Below are positions 1 through 7,862 of a stretch of 64,000 nucleotides of DNA, piece after piece. The position numbers and the translations under genes are program-made. Source of the stretch: SFEL01 sp045603585 (lineage in GTDB: Bacteria > Bacillota > Clostridia > Christensenellales > CAG-138); the NCBI GenBank assembly GCA_045603585.1, contig JAZUMK010000046.1:1-64000 (forward strand). The letters run 5' to 3'. Under the pieces are notes generated by a model. The model saw only the letters and a list, made by a program, of their open reading frames with translations, was not told the origin of the DNA and did not search any database. How positions within the stretch are numbered: the stretch's first letter is position 1; every line of letters begins with the position of its first letter.

Positions 1-54
1 GTTCCTACTCCTCGTGATGTAGCAGAAGCCGCCAAGAAGGCATTGGGGAGGTAA
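1..54 (+). CDS. 2-oxoacid:ferredoxin oxidoreductase alpha subunit, C-terminal end (partial)
   Basis: Only the last 17 codons and a TAA stop are in the window; the gene begins to the left. The tail is Ala/Lys-rich and has no diagnostic motif. The assignment rests on context: the stop is 5 bases before the start of the TPP-binding subunit, and the gamma subunit follows, which is the usual alpha-beta-gamma order of VOR/KOR-type enzymes. The AGGAGG-like site for the next gene (GGGGAGG) lies within this 3' end, so the genes are translationally close. Confidence 0.5.
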   Translation, partial: VPTPRDVAEAAKKALGR

Positions 55-59
55 TAAAC

Positions 60-812
60 ATGGCAATCGTATATCAGAAGTCCAAAGGTTTGACCGATAA
101 AGAACTCCATTACTGCCCCGGCTGCACCCATGGCATAGCCCATAAGCTGGTAGCAGAGACCCTCGAAGAGCTTGGCATCATCGGCACCACCGTAGGCGTT
201 GCACCCGTTGGCTGCTCCGTATTTGCCTATGACTACTTCGCATGCGATATGCACGAAGCCGCTCACGGCCGCGCTCCCGCGGTTGCTACCGGCATCAAGC
301 GCGTATCCCCCGAAGGCACCACCGTATTCACCTATCAGGGCGACGGCGACCTGGCTGCCATCGGTACCGCTGAGATCGTTCACGCTGCAATGCGCGGCGA
401 GAAGATCACCACCATCTTCATCAACAACGCCATCTACGGAATGACCGGCGGTCAGATGGCTCCCACCACCCTGGTAGGCCAGAAGGCTTCCACCTGCCCC
501 CTGGGCCGTTCCAAGGAGCATTACGGTGAGCCCATCCGCATGTGCGAGATGCTGTCCACCATCAATGGCTGCGTATACGCCGAGCGCGTTTGCGTAACCG
601 ACATGGGCAACCTCAACAAGGCCAAGAAGGCCATCAAGAAGGCATTTGAGCTCCAGCAGCAGGGTGCCGGCTTCACCTTCGTTGAGATCTTGGCCACCTG
701 CCCCACCAACTGGGGTAAGACTCCTGTAAAGGCAGTTGAATGGCTCAAGGAAAACATGATCCCCTACTTCCCCCTTGGCGTATACAAGGATATTACCGCG
801 GAGGTGAAATAG
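60..812 (+). CDS. 2-oxoacid:ferredoxin oxidoreductase, beta (TPP-binding) subunit
   Basis: A 250-aa protein of the KorB/VorA family. It carries the thiamine pyrophosphate domain that decarboxylates a 2-oxoacid (2-oxoisovalerate or 2-oxoglutarate type) and passes electrons towards ferredoxin. Visible marks are CPGC at residues 19-22, GDGD at 94-97 and the paired Asn in INNAIYGMTGG at 121-131, together the TPP/Mg site. The length is normal for the family. It sits 5 bases after the alpha-subunit end and one base before the gamma subunit, so it is part of a vor/kor operon. Together with the aminotransferase downstream this suggests oxidative fermentation of branched-chain or other amino acids. 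Substrate choice cannot be read from the sequence. Confidence 0.93.
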   Translation: MAIVYQKSKGLTDKELHYCPGCTHGIAHKLVAETLEELGIIGTTVGVAPVGCSVFAYDYFACDMHEAAHGRAPAVATGIKRVSPEGTTVFTYQGDGDLAAIGTAEIVHAAMRGEKITTIFINNAIYGMTGGQMAPTTLVGQKASTCPLGRSKEHYGEPIRMCEMLSTINGCVYAERVCVTDMGNLNKAKKAIKKAFELQQQGAGFTFVEILATCPTNWGKTPVKAVEWLKENMIPYFPLGVYKDITAEVK

Positions 813-813
813 T

Positions 814-1350
814 ATGACTAACGAAATCATCATTTCCGGCTTCGGCGGACAGGGCGTTATGGCTATCGGTAAGACCCTTACCGAGGCAGGCATGAAAGAA
901 GGCAAGGAAGTATCCTGGCTGCCTTCCTACGGCCCCGAAATGCGCGGCGGTACCGCAAACTGCAGCGTAGTTCTTTCCGATGAATCCATCGTATCCCCCA
1001 TCGTTCTTGAGCCCACCGAGCTCATCGCCATGAACCTTCCTTCCCTGCTGAAGTTCGAGTCCGTGGTAAAGCCCGGCGGCACCATCTTTGTCAACAGTTC
1101 CGTTGTAGACAAGAAGGTAGAACGCACCGACGTTAAGGCAGTTTATGTAGACTGCATCAAGATCGCTGACGAGCTGGGCAATGCCAAGGTAGCCAACATG
1201 GTTATGCTGGGCGCCTATATCGAAGCTATGAAGAACCTCTCCACCGATACCATCAAGGAGATGCTGGTTCACATGTTCACCGGCCCCAAGGCCAAGCTGG
1301 TTGACCTCAACATCGAGGCTCTCAAGCGCGGCGCTGCCTGTGTAGAATAA
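814..1350 (+). CDS. 2-oxoacid:ferredoxin oxidoreductase, gamma subunit
   Basis: A 178-aa protein of the KorC/VorC (POR_N gamma) family, the CoA-interacting subunit of the oxidoreductase. The N-terminal GFGGQGV motif (residues 9-15) and SYGPEMRGG (38-46) are the classic signatures. The start is one base after the beta-subunit stop, with GGAGG a few bases upstream inside the end of that gene. A hairpin at 1361-1393 follows the stop, so this is the last gene of the operon. Its length is normal for the family. Confidence 0.93.
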   Translation: MTNEIIISGFGGQGVMAIGKTLTEAGMKEGKEVSWLPSYGPEMRGGTANCSVVLSDESIVSPIVLEPTELIAMNLPSLLKFESVVKPGGTIFVNSSVVDKKVERTDVKAVYVDCIKIADELGNAKVANMVMLGAYIEAMKNLSTDTIKEMLVHMFTGPKAKLVDLNIEALKRGAACVE

Positions 1351-1360
1351 TCATCTAAAT

Positions 1361-1393
1361 AAAGGGGAAAGGTCGTATAGGCGTTTCCCCTTT
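1361..1393 (+). terminator. hairpin after oxidoreductase operon
   Basis: AAAGGGGAAA and TTTCCCCTTT form a 10-bp perfect stem just after the gamma-subunit stop. The T-run after the stem is short, so it may be a weak terminator. Confidence 0.6.
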
Positions 1394-1469
1394 AAAATCG
1401 CAAAAAAATCGCGTTTATACCCTTTTATTAAATTCGTAAGTAAATACATTTATCATAAGGAGGACAATT

Positions 1470-2657
1470 ATGTACGCAGATTTTGCATCCCGTATGGACA
1501 ACATAAAGGGCTCCGCTATACGTGCCCTGCTTAAGCTGGCTGACCAGCCCGACATCATCTCCTTTGCCGGCGGTTTCCCCGCTCCCGAATTCTTCCCCGT
1601 TAAGGAAATGGTAGAAGTTTCCAAGAAGGTTCTGGAAGAAGACGGCATGAAAGCCCTCCAGTATGGCCCCACCGATGGTCTGCCTGCTCTGCGTCAGCAC
1701 ATCTGCAAGCTGATGGAAGTACGGGGTCTCAAAGCCGAGGTTGCCGACATTCTGGTAACCGGCGGTTCCCAGCAGGGTCTGGATATGGCAGGTATGCTGT
1801 TCATCAACAAGGGTGACGTTATCATCGCCGAAAGCCCCAGCTACCTTGGCGCTCTGAACGCCTTCAAGGCCTATGAGCCCACCTTCGTAGAGGTAGAGAT
1901 GGATGAGCAGGGTATGCTTATAGACAAGCTGGAAGAAGCTCTGGAAGCCAACAAGGGCAAGGTAAAGTTCATCTACACCATCCCCGATTTCCAGAACCCC
2001 ACCGGCCGCACCATGACCATTGACCGTCGTAAGAGGATGGTAGAGCTTGCCAACAAGTACGGCGTATATATTCTGGAAGACAATCCCTACGGCGCTCTGC
2101 GCTTTGAGGGTGAGATCCATCCCGCCATCAAGTCCTTCGACACCGAGGGCCGCGTAATCTATCTGGGCACCATGTCCAAGATATTCTGCCCCGGTCTGCG
2201 TCTGGGCTGGATCTATGCTTCTCCCGAGGTAATCAACAAGTTCAACATGATCAAGCAGGGCGTTGACCTCCAGTGCAACTCCATGGCACAGCGCGAGTGC
2301 GCCACCTTCTTTGATATGTATGACATCAACGAGCACGTTGCCAAGATCATCAAGACCTATCGCAACCGTCGCGACCTGATGCTCAAGACCATCGAAGAGA
2401 CCTTCCCCAAGAATGTATCCTACACCCATCCCGAAGGCGGCCTGTTCCTGTGGGTAACCCTTCCCGAGGGCATTGATGCAGCCGACGTATTCAAGAAGGC
2501 TCTGGAAAAGAAGGTTGCTTTCGTAGCAGGCGAGCCCTTCTATCCCAACGGCGGCAACGCAAACCACTTCCGCCTCAACTACTCCAACATGCCTGAGGAC
2601 AAGATCGTAGAAGGCACCAGGCGCCTTGGCGAAGTTCTCACCGAAATGCTGGGCTAA
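1470..2657 (+). CDS. PLP-dependent aminotransferase, class I/II (LysN/2-aminoadipate type)
   Basis: A 395-aa fold-type I aminotransferase of the group that includes LysN and the catalytic part of MocR proteins; no winged-helix N-terminus is present. NPTG lies at 176-179, the PLP-ring Asp in LEDNPYG at about residue 204, and the Schiff-base Lys237 in GTMSKIF. The start follows AAGGAGG by 8 bases. It moves amino groups between an amino acid and a 2-oxoacid in the cytosol. Its position behind a 2-oxoacid oxidoreductase suggests it supplies that enzyme with the oxoacid. The exact substrate (aromatic, branched-chain or 2-aminoadipate) is not visible. It is followed by a strong terminator. Confidence 0.92.
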   Translation: MYADFASRMDNIKGSAIRALLKLADQPDIISFAGGFPAPEFFPVKEMVEVSKKVLEEDGMKALQYGPTDGLPALRQHICKLMEVRGLKAEVADILVTGGSQQGLDMAGMLFINKGDVIIAESPSYLGALNAFKAYEPTFVEVEMDEQGMLIDKLEEALEANKGKVKFIYTIPDFQNPTGRTMTIDRRKRMVELANKYGVYILEDNPYGALRFEGEIHPAIKSFDTEGRVIYLGTMSKIFCPGLRLGWIYASPEVINKFNMIKQGVDLQCNSMAQRECATFFDMYDINEHVAKIIKTYRNRRDLMLKTIEETFPKNVSYTHPEGGLFLWVTLPEGIDAADVFKKALEKKVAFVAGEPFYPNGGNANHFRLNYSNMPEDKIVEGTRRLGEVLTEMLG

Positions 2658-2672
2658 TTACAAGCAACACGA

Positions 2673-2701
2673 AAGGGCTGCCATAGGGCAGCCCTTTTTT
2701 G
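2673..2701 (+). terminator. Rho-independent terminator of aminotransferase gene
   Basis: AGGGCTGCC and GGCAGCCCT form a 9-bp GC-rich stem followed by a run of seven T, 16 bases after the stop. Confidence 0.9.
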
Positions 2702-2789
2702 CCGGCAATGCAGCCGCCTATGCCACTGCTTGTATTATTTATCCTCACATGATAATATTCAGATAATACCGTGTCTGGGGGTACAGTGC

Positions 2790-3278
2790 ATGAATAAGCA
2801 GGACATATACAATTATCTGAATACAGAAAACATATGGCATGAAATAAGCGAGCATATCGCCGTTTATAACATGGCGGAGCTCTCCTCCATAGAAATTCCC
2901 TACCCTGAATACGATGCAAAAAACCTCTTTATCCGTGACGATAAGAAACGCAATTATTATCTGATAACCGTACGGGGAGATAAGCGCGTTGATCTGAAGG
3001 AATTCAGAAAGGGCCATAACACAAGACCCCTTTCCTTTGCCTCCGCCCAGGACCTGATGGAAATCATGGAGCTTATACCGGGCGCAGTTACTCCGCTGGG
3101 ACTGCTTAACGATGCTGAATGTAAAGTATCATTGTATCTGGACAGCGACTTTACAAAGGACTTAGGTCTGATAGGTGTGCATCCAAACGACAACACCGCA
3201 ACTGTATGGCTGAAAACGCAGGATTTGATAAGAATTGTGGAAAAACACGGAAATGCGGTGAATATTATTGAACTTTGA
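2790..3278 (+). CDS. ProX/YbaK-type aminoacyl-tRNA deacylase (prolyl-tRNA editing)
   Basis: A 162-aa protein of the free-standing YbaK/ProXp-ala (PrdX) editing family, which removes Ala or Cys wrongly attached to tRNA-Pro. Signs are the N-terminal Tyr-Leu-Asn helix, the central KNLFIRDDKKRNYYL strand pair, the GAVTPLGLLND loop and the C-terminal HPNDNTATVWL strand, all typical of the fold. An in-frame ATG exists 60 bases upstream, but ATG at 2790 is preferred: GGGGG lies 8 bases before it and the protein then starts at the family's usual place. It stands alone and ends in a terminator. Confidence 0.88.
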   Translation: MNKQDIYNYLNTENIWHEISEHIAVYNMAELSSIEIPYPEYDAKNLFIRDDKKRNYYLITVRGDKRVDLKEFRKGHNTRPLSFASAQDLMEIMELIPGAVTPLGLLNDAECKVSLYLDSDFTKDLGLIGVHPNDNTATVWLKTQDLIRIVEKHGNAVNIIEL

Positions 3279-3302
3279 TTTGCAAAAGTATTTGAATACA
3301 GC

Positions 3303-3331
3303 AAAACACCATCCTTTCGGATGGTGTTTTG
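3303..3331 (+). terminator. Rho-independent terminator of ProX gene
   Basis: AAAACACCATCC and GGATGGTGTTTT form a 12-bp stem with a 4-base loop, followed by GTTTGG. The A-run on the other side makes it possibly bidirectional. Confidence 0.85.
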
Positions 3332-3353
3332 TTTGGTACACCCTCAGGGGCTC
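3326..3353. repeat. 28-bp copy of the tRNA-Lys 3' end and its flank
   Basis: These 28 bases are identical to 3505-3532, which covers the last 20 bases of tRNA-Lys with CCA plus 8 bases of its 3' flank. No tRNA body follows this copy. Instead GGCG-CACTG and CAGTG-CGCC arms form another hairpin at about 3356-3378. It may be an old attachment-site duplication or a decayed tRNA copy. Confidence 0.8.
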
Positions 3354-3394
3354 CCGGCGTCACTGGGGCAGTGTCGCCGCCAGCCCGGGGAACT

Positions 3395-3421
3395 AAAAAA
3401 CCATTCACCGGATGGTTTTTT
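3395..3421. terminator. bidirectional hairpin in the tRNA spacer
   Basis: AAAAAACCAT and ATGGTTTTTT form a perfect 10-bp stem with A and T tails, between the two copies of the tRNA-Lys 3' end. No gene lies directly beside it. Confidence 0.65.
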
Positions 3422-3475
3422 ACCTCCGCTTTGCTCCGGCCGTTCCCTTCGAACCCCCGAGGGATTTAATTACAT

Positions 3476-3513
3476 AAACAAAACAAACCTCCGAAAGTTG
3501 GTTTGTTTTGTTT
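3476..3513 (-). terminator. terminator of the tRNA-Gly/tRNA-Lys transcript
   Basis: AAACAAAACAAACC and GGTTTGTTTTGTTT form a perfect 14-bp stem. Read on the minus strand it begins right at the CCA end of tRNA-Lys, so it should end the tRNA transcript. Confidence 0.8.
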
Positions 3514-3588
3514 GGTACACCCTCAGGGGCTCGAACCCTGGACACCCTGATTAAGAGTCAGGTGCTCTACCAACTGAGCTAAGGGTGC
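3513..3588 (-). tRNA. tRNA-Lys (anticodon CUU)
   Basis: A 76-base tRNA with encoded CCA. The acceptor arms GCACCCT and AGGGTGT pair, the D-arm is AGCTCAGTTGGTAGAGC, the anticodon loop is CTCTTAA with anticodon CUU, and the T-loop is GTTCGAGCC. It lies 6 bases downstream of tRNA-Gly in the same direction and so is probably cotranscribed. Confidence 0.96.
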
Positions 3589-3594
3589 ATATAC

Positions 3595-3670
3595 TGGAGC
3601 GGGAGACGGGGCTCGAACCCGCCACCTCCGCCTTGGCAAGGCGGCGCTCTACCAAATGAGCTACTCCCGC
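3595..3670 (-). tRNA. tRNA-Gly (anticodon GCC)
   Basis: A 76-base tRNA with encoded CCA. The acceptor arms GCGGGAG and CTCCCGC pair, the anticodon loop is TTGCCAA with anticodon GCC, and the T-arm is GGCGGGTTCGAGCCCCGTC. It is the first gene of a two-tRNA transcript with tRNA-Lys. The 143 bases before the next gene (3671-3813) are AT-rich and would hold the promoter; no clear -35/-10 pair was found. Confidence 0.96.
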
Positions 3671-3813
3671 ACAAGGGCTGTCGTTCAGCGCGCTTAATTA
3701 TAATACTGCATCGCGCCGCTGTTGTCAACCCTTTATTATGGTATTTTTATGATAAATAATTATATATTTTTGCATACTTCGCCGCTGCATTCACAGGGCA
3801 GCAATGCCTGTTT

Positions 3814-4479
3814 TTACATTCCAACTATGTATCTGTAAGCAGGCGCAAGCTCCAGCATCGCCTGCTTTACCTCTTCCGCTATATCCCCTGTCATAGTTGG
3901 AGCAAGGGAGGCACTGTCATAGATAAAGCTTAGGCTGCGGCGGTTGAGCAAGGGCTTAAGGTCAGCCGGTATGCCCTGTGCCACGTCGCGCTTGTAGGGC
4001 TCTCCTTCGGCCTTGTAGCGGTTTAATGTGGGGTCGGTGACTATTTGCCTGAATCCTTCGGGATCAGCCCCTGCGCGGGCTCTGAGCGCCTTCATCATGG
4101 GCAGATTGCTGGTATACATTCCGGTGCCGTAGCTGTACCCAATAGGAGATATCTCAAAATACAGGCAAAGGCTTTCGCCAAGGCTTTGGCCTGCCCTGCG
4201 GAAAGCCAGCCACATATGATCCCGATAGGGCAGTTTATTCTTTGAATAGCGGGTGTCCCTGTTGATGCGGGACACTATGCTGCTCATGCGGGGATTGAAC
4301 TCAGGGTCTATCTCAAGGGCCGTGGGCAGCAGTATTTCTGCCAGCTGCTGCATGGGCTGCTGAACAAATTCACGGTATCTCTGCCGATTTTCCTCCATCC
4401 ACATACGGTTGTTGTTGAAGGCAAGTTCGGTAAGAAACATATATGCTTCCGGCTTAAAGCCGTCAAATTCACGCTTCAT
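3814..4479 (-). CDS. DUF2461 (TIGR02453) family protein
   Basis: A 221-aa cytosolic protein. It has the family pattern FLTELAFNNNRMWMEENR near the N-terminus, the SRINRDTRYSKNKLPY core (about residues 70-85) and the GYSYGTGMY strand. The family is widespread in bacteria but its biochemical function is not established. The start overlaps the last 11 bases of the upstream transporter gene, which points to translational coupling. Length and conserved positions look normal. Confidence 0.9.
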   Translation of the reverse strand: MKREFDGFKPEAYMFLTELAFNNNRMWMEENRQRYREFVQQPMQQLAEILLPTALEIDPEFNPRMSSIVSRINRDTRYSKNKLPYRDHMWLAFRRAGQSLGESLCLYFEISPIGYSYGTGMYTSNLPMMKALRARAGADPEGFRQIVTDPTLNRYKAEGEPYKRDVAQGIPADLKPLLNRRSLSFIYDSASLAPTMTGDIAEEVKQAMLELAPAYRYIVGM

Positions 4480-5368
4480 GGATATTTTCCTTTCTCTTTG
4501 CCATGATGGTCTTCCAATCCACCTGTGACAGCACCAGGGCGCACAGTATCAGTACACATCCCACCGTCATGCGGCCGGTCATAGCCTCATGGAGGAATAT
4601 CACCCCGAAAATGCAGCCGAAAGCAGCCTCTGTGCTCATGAACAGGGATGCATACTCAGGGCTTGCGTATTTGATTCCCACATTCTGCAATGTAAGGGCA
4701 ATAAGGGTGCCTGCAATGCCGCAGTATGCCAGCGCGCCTATGGTCTCCGGGCCAAATACCGCGGGCGGCTGCTCAAACAGCAGAGCAGCTATCCATGCAT
4801 ATGCGGAAGCAAAGGCAAACTGCAGGCAGGTAAGCTGCATAACGTCTATCTTCTGCTCAAATCTATCCACATACACGATATGCAAGGCATATCCTATGCC
4901 GCAAAGCAAGGTGAGAAAGTCGCCTATGTTCATGCCCTCTCTGCCGTTAAGGGACAGCAGCGCAATGCCCGCCAGCATCATGACCGCGGCTACCATTACC
5001 CGCGTATCCGGCCGCTCCTTGCGCTGTATCCACAGTATAAAGGGCACCAGCACAACATACAGCGCGGTTATGAGGGCATTTTTGCCGGCAGTGGTATACA
5101 AAAGGCCGTAGGTCTGCACCGCAAATGCGCTGTAAAGCAGGCCGCCTGTTACTGCTCCGCCCAGCAGAGCGTATTTGGTAAGAGGATGCTTTCTGCTGAA
5201 AAGGGTATAGCTGAGGCCCACCGCGCCCACTGCAAAGCGTATTGCCAGAAGGTAATTGGTGGATATATTGTCAAGGGCGTTCTTCATTACAACAAAGCCG
5301 CCGCCCCATATGGCTCCCGCCGTAAGCAGCAGGAGATTTGCTATCATTCTTCTGGTCTTTTCCTTCAT
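4469..5368 (-). CDS. EamA/DMT-family transporter
   Basis: A 299-aa inner-membrane protein with ten predicted hydrophobic segments in two EamA repeats: an N-terminal GAIWGGGFVVMKNAL motif and a second repeat with IAGTLIALTLQNVGIKYASP. The drug/metabolite transporter superfamily exports amino acids, nucleotides or drugs; the substrate cannot be inferred here. It overlaps the DUF2461 gene by 11 bases and forms a two-gene operon with it. The C-terminal tail is Lys-rich and cytoplasmic, as usual. Confidence 0.9.
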   Translation of the reverse strand: MKEKTRRMIANLLLLTAGAIWGGGFVVMKNALDNISTNYLLAIRFAVGAVGLSYTLFSRKHPLTKYALLGGAVTGGLLYSAFAVQTYGLLYTTAGKNALITALYVVLVPFILWIQRKERPDTRVMVAAVMMLAGIALLSLNGREGMNIGDFLTLLCGIGYALHIVYVDRFEQKIDVMQLTCLQFAFASAYAWIAALLFEQPPAVFGPETIGALAYCGIAGTLIALTLQNVGIKYASPEYASLFMSTEAAFGCIFGVIFLHEAMTGRMTVGCVLILCALVLSQVDWKTIMAKRKENIHEA

Positions 5369-5543
5369 TTTGTCCTCTTATGCGGGGCATCCCACGCCGT
5401 TTTCCTGTCAACTTTACCACAGCCGCGGCGGCAAATCAATCCCACATTTATGCACTTCACCCATCCTTCCACTATGGCGGCATATGGATGTGATAATTAC
5501 ACTGTATAGCGTAAATACAGAACAACACCACCAAGGAGGAAAC

Positions 5544-6248
5544 ATGAAAAAGCTTACCCTATCCATTGCCGCCATAATGTGCCTGATGCTGGTTTTGCCT
5601 GCAATGGGCATGGCAAAGAAGCCCCAGCAAAACCACGTAGAAATACTCTATGTGGACAAAGAGGACAGCAACACTGTTATAGCTTCCGCAGAATTTCTGC
5701 CGGAAGGTCCCGGCCGCTATGTGCTGGATAATGAAAGCACAGCAGTAAAGGAAAACCTTCCCGAAGGATATGAACTGCTGGATGGAAACCACTTTGTGAT
5801 AAACGTGCATGCGGACGGCCGTCCCAGCCCTGACACAGTCAAATTCAAAGTGCAGGCTGTTTCTCCCGAAACCACTCCTGCGCCCACCGCAGAGCCTACG
5901 GCTACCCCTGCTCCCACCGCAGAGCCCACGGCTACTCCTGCCCCCACCGCAGAGCCCACGGCCACCCCTGCCCCCAGTGCGGAACCCACGGCCACCCCTG
6001 CCCCCACTGCAGAGCCCACGGCCACTCCTGTTCCCACTACAGAGCCCACGGCTACCCCTGCTCCCACTGCAGAGCCCACGGCTACCCCTGCGCCCACCGC
6101 AGAGCCCAAGCCCACTGTAAAGCCCACCCCATCTCCCGCACCCGACAGCGATGCAGAATATGATGCACCCAAATCCGGCTCCCCCTCCACCCTGTTTACA
6201 GCAATGAGCGCAATAGCCGCAGCGGCTGCCTTCCTCAGGCGCAGATAA
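5544..6248 (+). CDS. secreted Pro-rich repeat protein with C-terminal membrane anchor
   Basis: A 234-aa predicted surface protein. ATG at 5544 is chosen because AAGGAGG lies 6 bases upstream and it opens a standard signal peptide (MKKLTLSIAA, cleavage near AMGMA-K). Residues 25-110 form a small globular domain with DKEDSN and EGPGRY turns. Residues 111-190 are eight copies of the decapeptide TPAPTAEPTA, a rigid wall-spanning stalk. The C-terminus is a hydrophobic helix followed by LRRR. No LPXTG is present, so sortase anchoring is doubtful and a simple membrane anchor is more likely. The function of the head domain is not recognised. Confidence 0.82.
   Translation: MKKLTLSIAAIMCLMLVLPAMGMAKKPQQNHVEILYVDKEDSNTVIASAEFLPEGPGRYVLDNESTAVKENLPEGYELLDGNHFVINVHADGRPSPDTVKFKVQAVSPETTPAPTAEPTATPAPTAEPTATPAPTAEPTATPAPSAEPTATPAPTAEPTATPVPTTEPTATPAPTAEPTATPAPTAEPKPTVKPTPSPAPDSDAEYDAPKSGSPSTLFTAMSAIAAAAAFLRRR
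5874..6113 (+). repeat. eight in-frame 30-bp repeats coding TPAPTAEPTA
   Basis: Eight tandem 30-bp units lie in frame within the Pro-rich protein, with mostly silent third-base changes and three variant units (Ser, Val/Thr, final Lys-Pro). Copy number is likely to vary by slippage or recombination. Confidence 0.95.
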
Positions 6249-6251
6249 AGC

Positions 6252-6281
6252 AAAAAGCTCCCGAAAAAGGGAGCTTTTTTA
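6252..6281 (+). terminator. Rho-independent terminator between converging genes
   Basis: AAAAAGCTCCC and GGGAGCTTTTT make a strong stem with a 5-base loop and A/T tails on both sides. It lies between the Pro-rich protein gene and the convergent pssA-like gene, so it probably serves both. Confidence 0.9.
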
Positions 6282-6296
6282 TTGTGGAAAGCGATA

Positions 6297-6917
6297 TTAA
6301 AATACCATTTTTACCATCAGGCCGATTTCGGCAAGCACCACGATACCGGCAAGCACTATGCCGCCCATCTTCAGCTTGCGCACCTTAAGGGGAGAAACAA
6401 AGGCAATGCCCAGAGCCAGCAGAACCACCGTAAGCAGGTTTATCATATTGATATCAAGATACACCGCAAGAAGGTAGAAGAAAGGCATTATCACGGATAC
6501 GGTGGTAACGGGCATGCCAAGGTAGGTTACCCGATCCGCTGTGGTTTCCCGCTGACGCTGCTCTTCCAGTACGTTGAAATATGCCAGCCTTATCAGCGCC
6601 GCCAGAGCGAAAAGACTCAGCACCAGCTTGGAAAGCAGGCCGGTCATGCCCAGAGAAAAGCCAATTACCGCAGGCAATACGCCAAAGCACACCAGATCAT
6701 TCAGGGAATCTATCTGAATGCCGAAAAGCTTGCCCACTTCTGTTCTGTCCTTTTTGCTGCGGGCAATCTTGCCGTCAAAGGTATCTATCATGCCGCAGGC
6801 CATAAGGCACAGCAGGCCCACCTCAGGACTTCCGGAAGTAGATGCAAATATGCCCTGTATGGATATTATCAGCGCCGCATAGGTGGCGATGACAGTATAA
6901 TCATACACTCCTATCAT
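6297..6917 (-). CDS. pssA: CDP-diacylglycerol-serine O-phosphatidyltransferase
   Basis: A 206-aa integral membrane enzyme of the CDP-alcohol phosphatidyltransferase family. It should make phosphatidylserine from CDP-diacylglycerol and serine. The metal-binding core is clear: DGKIAR at 48-53, then Asp70 and Asp74 in QIDSLND. The stretch between the Arg and the last two Asp is 4 residues longer than in the textbook motif, a form typical of clostridial PssA (KKDRTE...FGIQIDSL). Six hydrophobic segments follow the usual layout. It is a single gene with no decarboxylase partner beside it. Confidence 0.85.
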   Translation of the reverse strand: MIGVYDYTVIATYAALIISIQGIFASTSGSPEVGLLCLMACGMIDTFDGKIARSKKDRTEVGKLFGIQIDSLNDLVCFGVLPAVIGFSLGMTGLLSKLVLSLFALAALIRLAYFNVLEEQRQRETTADRVTYLGMPVTTVSVIMPFFYLLAVYLDINMINLLTVVLLALGIAFVSPLKVRKLKMGGIVLAGIVVLAEIGLMVKMVF

Positions 6918-7008
6918 AAGAAACTCCTTACAGTTTTCATCATTTTAATTCTACACCAATCCGCATTTTTTGCCAATAATAGTACAATTTATAGAAGTAA
7001 AGAACACA

Positions 7009-7036
7009 TAAGAGGCGCACTTGGGTGCGCCTCTTA
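7009..7036 (-). terminator. terminator of rhodanese-like lipoprotein gene
   Basis: TAAGAGGCGCAC and GTGCGCCTCTTA form a 12-bp stem with a 4-base loop, 17 bases after the lipoprotein gene on the minus strand. Confidence 0.85.
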
Positions 7037-7052
7037 TATTAAATAAACAGGG

Positions 7053-7862
7053 TCAGTCTGCGGGATGCAGCTGGGAAAAATCGATATAGTGGTAATTCAG
7101 CCTATGGAATGCATTGTATTCAACGCCATCCACTGTGGTTTTGATCTCAATGGAATTTTCGCCGGGGCCTTCTGCCGCATATTCCCAATAGCCGCCCACA
7201 TTGTAAAGCATGGTTTCATCATAGCCAAGCTCAATGAGCAGATTTTTGGTAAAGGAGGCATAACCGCCGCCTCCGCACATGAGGAAGATGGGCATATCCT
7301 TGGGGAACAGATCGTTTATGATGGCCTCGGATTCCACAAAGTTTGCCTTAACTTCGGTTATGGCGCCGTTTTCGTCAAACTCCAGATCAAACAGCCTGTC
7401 ACCGTCATACTGGGTCTCGGCAACCTCAGGAGGCAAGCCAAACAGGGAAGCAAGATAGGGATAAGGAACCACCTCAAAGCCGTCAACTATGCCGGACAGC
7501 ACAGAATCGCCGCAGATGGCCTCATAGCAGCCGGGGTCGATCAGCATGCGGACATCGCGGTATGCAACGCTCTCCATGCCCAGCCATTCATCTATGGTGG
7601 TTACGTTTATATTGGCATCCACGCCAAACTGATTATTTGGATCCGGCTGGGCGGGAGGCAGCTCTACAGAATCTGCGGTGGGTATTATTATTTCCAGATT
7701 CTCCTCTACCGGGATATCTATAACCTCCTCTGCTGCATCAATAACTCCCTCTTCAAGAGGAATATCCACCACTGCATCAATTGTGGGCACATCTTCCTTG
7801 CCGCAGGCGGTAAAACACAGCATCATGGCTATGGACAGAAGAACAGCAAATAATTTTTTCAT
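7053..7862 (-). CDS. lipoprotein with rhodanese-like domain
   Basis: A 269-aa exported lipoprotein. The lipobox CFTAC puts the lipidated Cys at residue 20. Residues 21-75 are an acidic, Pro-rich linker. Residues of about 85-240 resemble a rhodanese (sulfurtransferase) fold, with YRDVRMLIDPG as the first strand and MCGGGGYA (195-202) as the active-site loop with Cys196, followed by a helix and NVGGYWEY. Rhodanese domains move sulfane sulfur or act as phosphatase-like modules; this one would work outside the membrane. The gene stands alone, with AGGAAA before its ATG. Confidence 0.75.
   Translation of the reverse strand: MKKLFAVLLSIAMMLCFTACGKEDVPTIDAVVDIPLEEGVIDAAEEVIDIPVEENLEIIIPTADSVELPPAQPDPNNQFGVDANINVTTIDEWLGMESVAYRDVRMLIDPGCYEAICGDSVLSGIVDGFEVVPYPYLASLFGLPPEVAETQYDGDRLFDLEFDENGAITEVKANFVESEAIINDLFPKDMPIFLMCGGGGYASFTKNLLIELGYDETMLYNVGGYWEYAAEGPGENSIEIKTTVDGVEYNAFHRLNYHYIDFSQLHPAD

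Noticed and set aside
1428..2567. Long minus-strand open frame of 379 codons
   Set aside because: It lies fully opposite the aminotransferase gene, has no ribosome site and no family pattern; a shadow of codon bias.
4589..5509. Plus-strand open frame of 306 codons
   Set aside because: Antisense to the DMT transporter gene; Cys/His-rich nonsense pattern and no start signal.
5874..6113. Tandem repeats considered as a CRISPR array
   Set aside because: The repeats are contiguous without spacers and read in frame as TPAPTAEPTA.
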